Part shown: positions 8,241 through 15,040 of the stretch, piece by piece
Layout of the letters: every line of letters starts with the position of its first letter
How positions within the stretch are numbered: the first letter of the stretch is position 1
Assembly (NCBI GenBank): GCA_963575745.1
Contig: CAUYUJ010002734.1
Span: forward strand, 64,001-86,383
Length of the DNA: 22,383 nt
From: Prorocentrum cordatum
Lineage: Eukaryota > Sar > Dinophyceae > Prorocentrales > Prorocentraceae
Reading direction: 5' to 3'
Notes under the pieces: generated by a model
The model's database searches: none
Told to the model about the DNA's origin: nothing
Seen by the model: only the letters and a program-made list of their open reading frames with translations
Made by a program: the position numbers and the translations under genes

Positions 8241-10397
8241 AGGGTCATGTTTATTTTTTCCTAGGGTCTGGTTTCGTCTTGCCAAGGTCCTGTTTAGTTG
8301 TCATAGGGTCTCGTTTAGTGTTGCCAGGGTCATGTATAGTTTTCCTAGGGCTTCGTTTAGTTTTGGTAGGTCCCTGTTTAATTTTCCTAAGGTCTCGTTT
8401 AGTTTTTCTAGTGTCCTGTTTAGTTGTCCTAGGGTCTCATTTAGTTTTGGCAGGGTCTTGTTTAATGTTCCGAAGGTCTCGTTTAGTTTTGCTAGGGTCT
8501 TGTTTAGTTTTTGCTAGGGTCTCGTTTAGTTCTGGTAGGGTCCTGTTTAGTTTTCCAAGGGTCTGGTTTCGTTTTGCTAGGGTCGTGTTTCGTTTTCCTA
8601 GGGTCCCGTTCAGTTTTGGTGAGGTTCGTTTACTTTTCCTATGGTATCGTTTAGTTTTGCTAGTGTCTGTTTAGTTTTCCTAAGGTCTCGAAGTTTTTGG
8701 CAGGGTCCTGCATTGTTGTCCTAGGGTGTCGTTAGTCTTGGTGTAGTTGTTCTATGGTCTCGTTTAGTTTTGCTAAGCTTCTTTTTAGTTGTCCGTTGGT
8801 CTCGTTAGTTTTGCTAGGTACTGTTTAGTTTTCCTAGGGTCTCGTTTAATGTTGCGAGGGCCCGGTATAGTTTTCCTAGGGTCTCGTTTAGTTTTGGCAA
8901 GGTCCTGCTTCGTTTTCCCCCTGTCTAGGTTAAGTTTGGCATGGTCCTGTTTAGTGGTCCTTGGGTCTCGTTTAGTTTTGCTAGGGTCTTGTTCAGTTGT
9001 CCTAAGGTCTCGTTGAGTTTTGGTAGGTCTCGGTTTAGTTGTCCTAGGGTCTCGTTTAGTTTTGGTAGGGTCATGTTTAGTTTCCCGATGGTCTCGTTTA
9101 GTTTTGCTAGGGTCCTGTTTAGTGTTCCTAGAGTCTCGTTTAGTTTTGGTAGGGTCTCGTTTAGTTTTCCTAGGGCCTCGCTTAGTTTTGGTAGGGTCTT
9201 GTTTAGTTGTCCTAAGGTCTCGTTTAGTTTGGCATGGTCACGTTTAGTTTTCCTAGGGTCTCGTTTAGTTTTGCCAGGGTCCTGTTTAGTTTTCCTACGG
9301 TCTCGTTTAGTTTTGGTAGGGTCCTGTTTAGTTGTCCTAGGGTCTCGTTTAGTTTTGGCAAGTTGTCCTAGGGTCTCGTTTAGTTTTGGCAGGGTCCTGT
9401 TTGGTCGTCCCAGGGTCTCGTTTATTCTTGGTAGGGTCCTGTTTAGTTGTCCTAAGGTCTCGTTTAGTTTTGGTCTGGTCCTGTTTACCTTTCCTATGGT
9501 CTCGTCTAGTTCTGGCGGGGTCCTGTTTACTGTGCCTAGGGTCTCGTTTAGTTGTGCCAAGGTCCTGTTTAGTTTTCCTCGGGTCTCGTTTAGCGTGTCC
9601 AGGGTCTTGTTTAGTTGTCCTAGGGTCTCGTTTAGTTTTGCTTGAGTAGTTCTCCTAGGGCCTCGTTTAGTTTTGCTAGGATCCTGTTTAGTTGTCCTAT
9701 GGTCTCGTTTAGTTTTGGCAGGGTCCTGCTTAGTTTTCCTAGGGTCTCGTTTAGTTGTGCTAGGGTCCTCTTTAGTTTTCCTACGGTCTCGTTTAGTGTT
9801 GCTAGGGTCCTGTTTAGTTTTCCTAGGGTCTCGTTTCGTTGTTTTTTGGCACGGTCCTCTTAGTTTTCCTAGGGGGACGTTTAGTTTTGGCAGGGTCCTG
9901 TTTAGTTGTCCTAGGGTCTCGTTTAGTTTTGGCAGGGTCCTGTTTTGTTGTCCTAGGGTCTCGTTTAGTTTTGGTAGGGTCCTGATTTGTTTTCCTAGGG
10001 TCTCGTTTAGTTTTGGCAGGGTTTTCTTCATTTTTCTTCGGGTCCCGTTTAATTTTGCTAGGTATTGTTTAGTTGTCCTAGGGTCTCGTTTAGTTGTTGG
10101 CATGGTCCTGTTTGGTGTTCCGAGGGTCTAGTTTAGTTTTGCTAGGGTCATGTTTACCTTTCCTATGGTTAGGCTTGGCTAGTCAGGGTCCTGTTTAGTT
10201 GTCCGAGTGTCTTGTTCGTTTTCCTATGGTCTTGTCTGGTTTTCCTAGGCTTCGTGTAGTTTTGCTAGGGTCCTGCTTAGTTTTCCTCAGGTCTCTTTTT
10301 GGCCGAGTCCTGTTTAGTCTTCCTAGGGTTCGTATAGTTTTGGGAGGGTCTTGATTTATTTGTCCTAGGGTCTCGTTTAGTGTTGCTAGGGTCCTGT

Positions 10398-10579
10398 TGC
10401 GAGCAGAAGCAGCAACAGCATGGCATGTCATGGGCAAGATTTTTTTTTGCGCGCGCGCGGAAGTGAAACCGCGAAGCAGTCCAGGGCGCCGCCGCCAAGG
10501 AAAACAGAGGCAGCTGGAAGGCAGTGCATCCTGAAAGGAAAGAAGCGCCAGAGGCAGCTGGAAGTCATTGCACTCACGC
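10398..10579 (-). other. 3' flank of gene A
   Basis: Lies between the end of the satellite and the TGA of gene A. In the gene's direction it holds two near-repeats of CCAGCTGCCTCTG (one exact dispersed motif at 10548 and one truncated at about 10505), then a (GC)n tract, then an A9 run (plus-strand T9 at 10440-10448). It could be the 3' UTR. I saw no AATAAA signal. Confidence 0.4.
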
Positions 10580-12539
10580 TCACTTCGCCCTGGCCCTTTT
10601 ATTATCCCTCTTGTGCTTGTGGGCGAGGATGGGCAGATCCATGTACAGCTTGTACATGTCGCAGGCAGTGCAGTACCCTGCGTCCAGGGCGAACATTTGT
10701 GCGAGCGTCACGACTTGTCCTTGTCGCATGTCCACCTCGAACATCCCACTAGCCGCGCCGGAGGCAGCGGGAGCACGACGGAGCAGCGTCGTCTGGCCGT
10801 CAGGCTGCCCGTTGAGAATCCACTCAACGTCACGCCACTCGAGCCATTTGCTGTTGTCTCTCCAGTGCAAAAAACTCTGCAAACTCTCGGTCCCGGCGAA
10901 CTGGGAATGCCACAATCGAGGATGAGTCACGCAATTCTGCCGCACACGCGTCCAGCCAGAGTATCGAACAACTCTGACCTCCCCGTTGTGCTTGTTGAAC
11001 AAGTGCTTCAAGAATTCTGGGATGCTGTTGATTCCGAACATCTCCTGCAGGTGACCCCGCCCGGGATGATCCCGCGGCAGGCGCTCCACGCGCGGCGCGC
11101 CAGAGGCAGCGGGAATCAAGTTGGGCCAGGCGTTGCAAAGCCAATACTTCCCATCACCCAAAGAAATGTCTTCCCAGGCGTCGGTCAGCTCGCGGAGGTA
11201 GTGCATCTGATGTGACGCCCAAGCGCGAACCCACCTTTGGTTCCAGTACTCGGGTGTGTCGTTCCAGTGGTGGATGCCTTCCATCACATCATCAGGGTGA
11301 AGAATGTGCTCGCGCGCCGATGACATTTCCTTGATGAGTCGGGAAATGCGTCGTCGCCGCTCCTTCACCAGGCCTGGCTCGCACAGCCACATTCTGGCCT
11401 CCCGCGGCCAGCTCGAATAATAAGCATTGGAATGAATCACCACGCACCACCACCACGCAGTGCGCCAGGCACCAACACGCATTGCGCCAGAGGCAGTACT
11501 CGGCTCCGCGGCCGAGGCAACGTCTTCCGATTCGGAACTGTCGCAGTTGTCGTCACTGCTGTCGTCCTCGTCAGACAGTGGCACTAAGCGCCCCGTGTCC
11601 TTCGCGTCGCCGTCACTGCTGTCGTCCGAGTCGGACAGTGACACTGAGCGCCCCGTGTCCTTCGCGTCGCCCGCGCGCGGCTGCAGCAGCTGAATCTCCC
11701 GCTTCGCTTCCTCGTCGGGGGGCGCCGCGAGCGCTGCAGAGGCAGCGGGCGCGCCAGAGGCAGCGTCGTCTTCGCTGACCCACGTCCCATCCTCGCGGCA
11801 GGGGAAGACACTTTCCACATCCAGCTCCGTGATGTCGAAAAACACCTGCCGCGCAGCCTTGATGCAGCTTGCTGTCGCTGTAGCCGCGCATGCCTTGCTT
11901 GGGGCCCACCAGATACGCAACATATCATTGTGAGTCTTTCTCGTGGAGAGGCCCACCTTGAAGACCATCCCAGTACAAGCGAGGCTGATGGTTAGGAAGA
12001 AAGGGCTCTGGTTGCCCTTTGTCGCTCGGCCTCGCGAGTCCTCTGGGCTGTCAATCCAGCCCTCGTAAAGGTGAATGTCCACTGTGGACGCGAGAGGATG
12101 AGAGGAAGCCAACTCGGCCATGCGATGCACATTTGTCCTGTGCTGCATCGTCGCGCCAGTGGCAGCCTCTGTGTACACCCTCAAGTCATCGCCCGCGCGC
12201 CCCACTGGGGGCACTGGCTGTCCTGTGCGAAATCCGCCAGGAAATTCAATGTCTTCTCTCCCAGGATATTCAATTTCCTGGGAGAGAGGAATGAGGACAT
12301 CTTCGCGAATGCACGTGTGGCCGACGATGTGCGTGTAGACTCCTCCTGCAACCTGATCTTGGACTTCGCAAAGGCCCCCCGATGGAGCCAGAACCTGGAG
12401 GTCGACATAATGTCTGCATGGGGTGCTTCTTTCGCCACTGCAGCACGCGGTTTCTCATATTGTCCGCCTCCTCCAATTCGAGGCCAAGGCCCTCGGCGCC
12501 ATAGGCAGCCCCGTGCGAGTCCCGGGCACGCTTCTCCAT
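10580..12539 (-). CDS. Gene A: large protein of an unrecognised family, paralog of gene B
   Basis: The reading frame is open from 12454 to the TGA at 10580 (624 codons) with no ATG near its start. An ATG at 12539 in a second frame (MEKRARDSHG...ADNMRNRVLQWRKKHP) joins it if one base near 12418-12425 is skipped, giving about 650 residues. Order of parts: GGVYTHIVGH (about 12340); HRTNVHRMAELASSHP (12095-12142); QSPFFLTISLACTGMVFKVG; a WWAP motif (11911); VFFD (11845); an acidic Ser/Asp linker with an exact 20-residue tandem duplication; GIHHWND...NQRWVRAWASHQMHYLREL (11190-11279); FNKHNGE...SGWTRVR (10936-11003); DGQT..LRR (10790-10806); VVTLAQMF (10692-10712); and a basic tail. No signal peptide or clear membrane segment was seen. 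The dispersed motif occurs six times (counting variants), always as A-A-S-G-A or a close form. I do not recognise the family; the rich Trp/His/Arg content and the block shared with gene C would fit nucleic-acid binding, which is only inference. Confidence 0.65.
11551..11670 (-). repeat. In-frame 60-bp tandem duplication in gene A
   Basis: CGTCACTGCTGTCGTCC recurs exactly 60 bp apart (11551 and 11611). The encoded units are GDAKDTGRSVSLSDSDDSSD and GDAKDTGRLVPLSDEDDSSD, 20 residues each. They are acidic and Ser-rich, typical of a disordered linker and of casein-kinase-2-like phospho-sites. Only a few substitutions separate the units. Confidence 0.9.
12255..12287. other. 11-bp stem-loop within the 5' part of gene A
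   Basis: TCTCTCCCAGG (12255-12265) and CCTGGGAGAGA (12277-12287) pair perfectly around an 11-nt AT-rich loop. In the gene it encodes part of QEIEYPGREDIEFPGG. The hairpin comes from a short direct repeat (ATTGAATATCCTGG / ATTGAATTTCCTGG), so it may simply follow from the coding repeat. Confidence 0.6.
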
Positions 12540-12665
12540 GCTGCCCCGCGCGTGGCGCCTCGGGCGCCAATGCCAGAGGCGTTGCTGAGCCGAAAAGGCT
12601 GCGATGGACGACCGCGATGGCGGCTGCGAACATGAGGGTGAGGATGTGGGTGAGCACCGAGAAGT

Positions 12666-13037
12666 CTAAGAGGTGAAGGCAGGGGTAGCGTGAGGCGGGG
12701 GCGAAGCTGAGCACGAAAATGACCTCGGAGCAGAGGGCGACGGTGCGGAAGATGAGGGCGGGAGCGAAGCTGAGGATGAAACATCCTCGGGCAAGGGTAA
12801 GGAGTCGGTTGGATTGCAGAGAGCGAGGGCGAGGTCGGAAGCAGCGTCAGCATCAAATGGTAGCTCACACGATGGTTGAGAGGAGCAGTGGCTTCTTTTA
12901 CATTGAGATGGCGCAGATGAGGAGTCACTCTTGACATCTACGCAAGGACCAAAGGGCGCTAGAGGCAGCCGCACACTTGCGCCAGAGGCAGCAACCGTCA
13001 GCACGACATGCGCATGAGAATGAAACGCTCCGCACTG
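12666..13037 (-). CDS. Ser/Pro-rich hypothetical ORF upstream of gene A
   Basis: The frame is open from a stop at 13038-13040 to a stop at 12666, with only a GTG (13004) and no ATG near its start. It reads VLTVAASGASVRLPLAPFGP near the start and a Ser-rich tail (PEDVSSSASLPPSSS). It carries one dispersed motif in the A-A-S-G-A phase and one variant in another phase (LPLAP). A competing Glu/Arg-rich frame exists on the plus strand. It could be an exon, part of a degenerate gene, or non-coding. No family recognised. Confidence 0.3.
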   Translation of the reverse strand, partial: QCGAFHSHAHVVLTVAASGASVRLPLAPFGPCVDVKSDSSSAPSQCKRSHCSSQPSCELPFDADAASDLALALCNPTDSLPLPEDVSSSASLPPSSSAPSPSAPRSFSCSASPPPHATPAFTS

Positions 13038-13222
13038 TCAACGCAAGGACGGTGCAAACACCCTCCTCCTTCGCAACAACCTTCATGCGAGAATTTACCC
13101 CTCAGAGCCGATGCCACCAGGCCCCTCTCGGAAGCGAGTGTTCCAGGGACCACTCGCGTGGCCAGGGGCGCGCCAGAGGCAGCGTTGTGGCACGCCAGAA
13201 GCAGCGTGTGGCCTACTCTTCG

Positions 13223-13479
13223 TCATCCTTGCCAGAGGCAGTGTGTCGCAGGAGCAGCAGCAGGAGAAGCTCGAGGAGGCGGGGCAGCAGCAGTACCAGC
13301 AGCTGGCAGCAGCGTCAGAGCATGAGCGTTCCTTTTTTCCCGCGGCACGCCGCGCCAGCGGCGCAGAGCGCACCTAGCTGATACGGAGCCCCAAGTCTGC
13401 CGAACCCTGCGCCAAACGAGGGAAGCGCCAGAGGCAGTCTGCAAGCCACTTCTGTGTGAAAAGATATCAGCGCCAAAGG
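13223..13479 (-). CDS. Possible C-terminal continuation of gene D in a third frame
   Basis: From the motif at 13473 this frame reads AAFGADIFSHRSGLQ, TASGASLVWRRVRQ and then a basic stretch. It ends in LLPAAGTAAAPPPRASPAAAP, an Ala/Pro linker also seen on the same strand at 17.7 and 18.2 kb. The first motif gives the A-A-S-G-A phase only here, while the ORF above it (13467-13757) ends inside that motif in another phase. A one-base shift between the two is therefore likely. Function unknown. Confidence 0.3.
13251..13326 (+). repeat. GAG/CAG-rich segment, copy 1
   Basis: GGAGCAGCAGCAGGAGAAGC, GAGGAGGCGG, CAGCAGTACCAGCAGCTGGC and CAGAGCATGAG in this order. The same arrangement recurs at 17636-17740 and 18178-18265. 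The plus strand would read Gln/Glu-rich coiled-coil-like (EQQQEKLEEAGQQQYQQL); the minus strand reads Ala/Pro-rich. Confidence 0.8.
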
Positions 13480-13757
13480 CAGCCTGGATCAGTTGACGAT
13501 CCCGGTGCGCTATTCATCTTATTGCGGCCTGGCTCTACGGGAGCCGTCTCCTCGTCCTCCAGGCGGTCCTCCTCCTCCGCAGCCGCTGCCGCTGCACCGC
13601 CGGCTGCACTGGAAGATTCCCCGCCCGCGCTGCCTTGTGCCCTCGAGGAACTTGCGCCAGACATGTCGTCAGCGCGGCGCGCGCCAGAGGCAGCGTCTCC
13701 GAGAGCCGCTAATCTTGCCTTGTTGCGAAAGTACCATTCGCGACTCATCCGTCGCAT
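13467..13757 (-). CDS. Continuation of gene D, or overlapping small ORF
   Basis: The ATG at 13757 gives MRRMSREWYFRNKARLAALG, then an A-A-S-G-A motif (13684), then Ser/Ala-rich and acidic sequence (EEEDRLEDEETAPVEPG). It ends at a TGA inside a motif variant at 13467. It overlaps the end of gene D by 13 bases in another frame. Because the two are contiguous and similar in style, one gene with a one-base frameshift is as likely as two genes. Confidence 0.4.
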   Translation of the reverse strand: MRRMSREWYFRNKARLAALGDAASGARRADDMSGASSSRAQGSAGGESSSAAGGAAAAAAEEEDRLEDEETAPVEPGRNKMNSAPGSSTDPGCLWR

Positions 13758-14143
13758 CCTAGTGTGAGCGTCCTCGACCTTTCGTGGATCTTCCCAGAGC
13801 TGTCCGCGATCACAGGCTTCGCCTGTCGGTGGACCTTCAGCGGGAAGTTCTTGTCCTGGAAAACATAAGTCTTGTCGTTTTTGTCCTGCGCACGCGCGCC
13901 AGAGGCAGCAGCGGCAGCCTCAGCAGGCAGCTTCGCGTTCCCGACGCCGTCCGCGAGCGCCTTCAGGGTCGAAGTCAAATCTTCGTACTTGCGTTTGTGC
14001 TCCGACTTCTCCTCCTTGAGCTTGCGGATCTCCAGCTCCTTCTCTGCGAGCGCAAAGGCCAAATGCTGATTCTCCTGCATGCGCGCGTCGTACTCTGCGG
14101 CGGCGGAACCGCAGCCGCCAGCAGGCGTTCGCGCGCGCCCCAT
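13745..14143 (-). CDS. Gene D: small coiled-coil protein
   Basis: The ATG at 14143 lies in a CCATGG context; the frame is open further upstream without another ATG, so I take this start. The product is about 132 residues. Residues about 20-65 form a strongly heptad-like charged coiled coil (QENQHLAFALAEKELEIRKL, then KEEKSEHKRKYEDLTSTLKA). Then come an Ala-rich linker with the A-A-S-G-A motif (13899) and a short basic tail (KDKNDKTYVF-like, KVHRQAKPVIADSSG). No catalytic motif. A structural or scaffolding role is plausible from the coiled coil, but the family is unknown. The plus-strand ORF over the same bases is an antisense shadow. Confidence 0.5.
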   Translation of the reverse strand: MGRARTPAGGCGSAAAEYDARMQENQHLAFALAEKELEIRKLKEEKSEHKRKYEDLTSTLKALADGVGNAKLPAEAAAAASGARAQDKNDKTYVFQDKNFPLKVHRQAKPVIADSSGKIHERSRTLTLGCDG

Positions 14144-14289
14144 GGCGCGGACGCCTGCGCGAGGAGGAAAGCTGGAGCAGAAGAAGAGCTGCGAGAGGCC
14201 AGCGGTAAGCCATGCCAAGGTCAGCGCGCTTGCATGACTTCATCCCAAAAGGCAACGTCGAGCTGGGCATGGATTGTCTGTCGGGAACA

Positions 14290-14650
14290 CTGCACGAACA
14301 CGAAGAAACTAAGCACGACCCAGGAAAAAACCCAACTCGACCATGAGAAAACGAAACTCGACCAGGAGAAAACGAAACACGACAACGGTAAAACTAAAGA
14401 CGACCAGAACAAAACTAATTGCGACTATAGGACAGAACTACCAAACACGACCAGGAGAAAACTAAGTAGGCTTAAGATACAACTACATACTACCATAGGG
14501 ACGCCAAACACGACAAGGAGAAAACGAAGTACGGCCAGGAAAACACTAAACACGACCAGGAGGAAACTGAACGCGACCATAGAAAGAGGTAAGCTAAACA
14601 CCACGAAAGAAATGAAATAATACGAGGAGAACAGTAAACAGGAAAACGAA
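14290..14650 (+). repeat. Degenerate 21-bp array related to the main satellite, opposite orientation
   Basis: Units of the form GAGAAAACGAAACTCGACCA / GAGAAAACTAAACACGACCA repeat at 21-bp spacing, most regular at 14330-14460 and 14515-14600. The reverse complement of the main satellite contains CAAAACTAAACGAGACC and AACTAAACAGGACCC, which align with these units. The plus strand here therefore corresponds to the minus strand of 4747-10397. The plus strand reads heptads such as TKLDQEK-TKHDNGK. Confidence 0.75.
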
Positions 14651-15040
14651 ACGTTCACAGAGAGCCACAATGCACAGAGAGCAGAATGATGCGAGTGGCG
14701 ATGACGTCGGCGAGGACGACGTCGTCGGCGGTTTTCTTCTTTCGCCCGTGCGCAGGCGAGCGTGCTCAGCAGCGACGCGCTGCGCGCAGAAGTACGGAAG
14801 CGCCAGAGGCAGCTAGGGCAGAAGAGAGTAAGTGTCCTAAAGACGCGCCAGAGGCAGCGACCCAGCAATGCCACGCTCTCACCCTTGCCGCCTGGGCAGG
14901 CGCAAGGCCCCTCTTTCCTGAAACTGGAGGAGCCGGGCATTCCTGTTGAGAACAGCCTGCCCCGACTGCGATCGGCTGTGCCTTTTCCTAAGTGCGAACA
15001 TCGGTTGTTGGAGGTACAACGTGTACAGGTAATGGCAGGA
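14651..15040. other. 3' flank of gene B
   Basis: No convincing gene. It holds two exact dispersed motifs (14803, 14848), still in the gene-sense orientation, and a GACGTCGGCGAGGACGACGTCGTCGGCGG-like GC-rich stretch near 14703-14735. It could be the 3' UTR of gene B or an intergenic spacer before the 21-bp array. Confidence 0.4.

Larger units (their letters stand above)
4747..10397. repeat. 5.6-kb satellite array, 42-bp dimer of two diverged 21-bp units
   Basis: Alternating halves run through the whole span. Half A begins GGGTCTCGTTTAG and ends TTTTGGTA/TTTTGCTA/TTTTGGCA. Half B begins GGGTCCTGTTTAG and ends TTGTCCTA/TTTTCCTA. About 130 dimers fit, allowing for the homopolymer interruptions. 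Because 42 and 21 are multiples of three, several frames stay open for hundreds of codons. On the minus strand one frame is a heptad series of the type LNETLGQ-LNRTLPK (longest 8925-10103) and another is TKRDPRK-TKQDPSK. On the plus strand they read VSFSFGR-VLFSCPR and the like. Small indels switch frames every few hundred bases, so I do not call a gene. Confidence 0.95.

Noticed and set aside
4697-8674. Plus-strand ORFs rich in Phe, Leu, Val and Ser as membrane proteins
   Set aside because: They are translations of the satellite and poly-T runs. Their hydrophobicity comes from GTTTAGTTTT, and equivalent open frames exist in the other frames.
4747-10397. CRISPR-like array (regular short repeats)
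   Set aside because: There are no unique spacers: repeats are directly adjacent and all units are diverged versions of one 21-bp sequence. No cas-like gene is present.
4747-10397. Telomere-type repeat (TTTAGGG)
   Set aside because: TTTAG and TAGGG occur separately within the unit, but the 21/42-bp period and the internal sequence do not match a telomeric repeat.
10568-11215. 215-residue plus ORF
   Set aside because: Antisense of gene A, which has paralog support in gene B; the plus reading has none.
13784-14620. 278-residue plus ORF
   Set aside because: First half is antisense to the coiled-coil gene D; second half is the 21-bp array.
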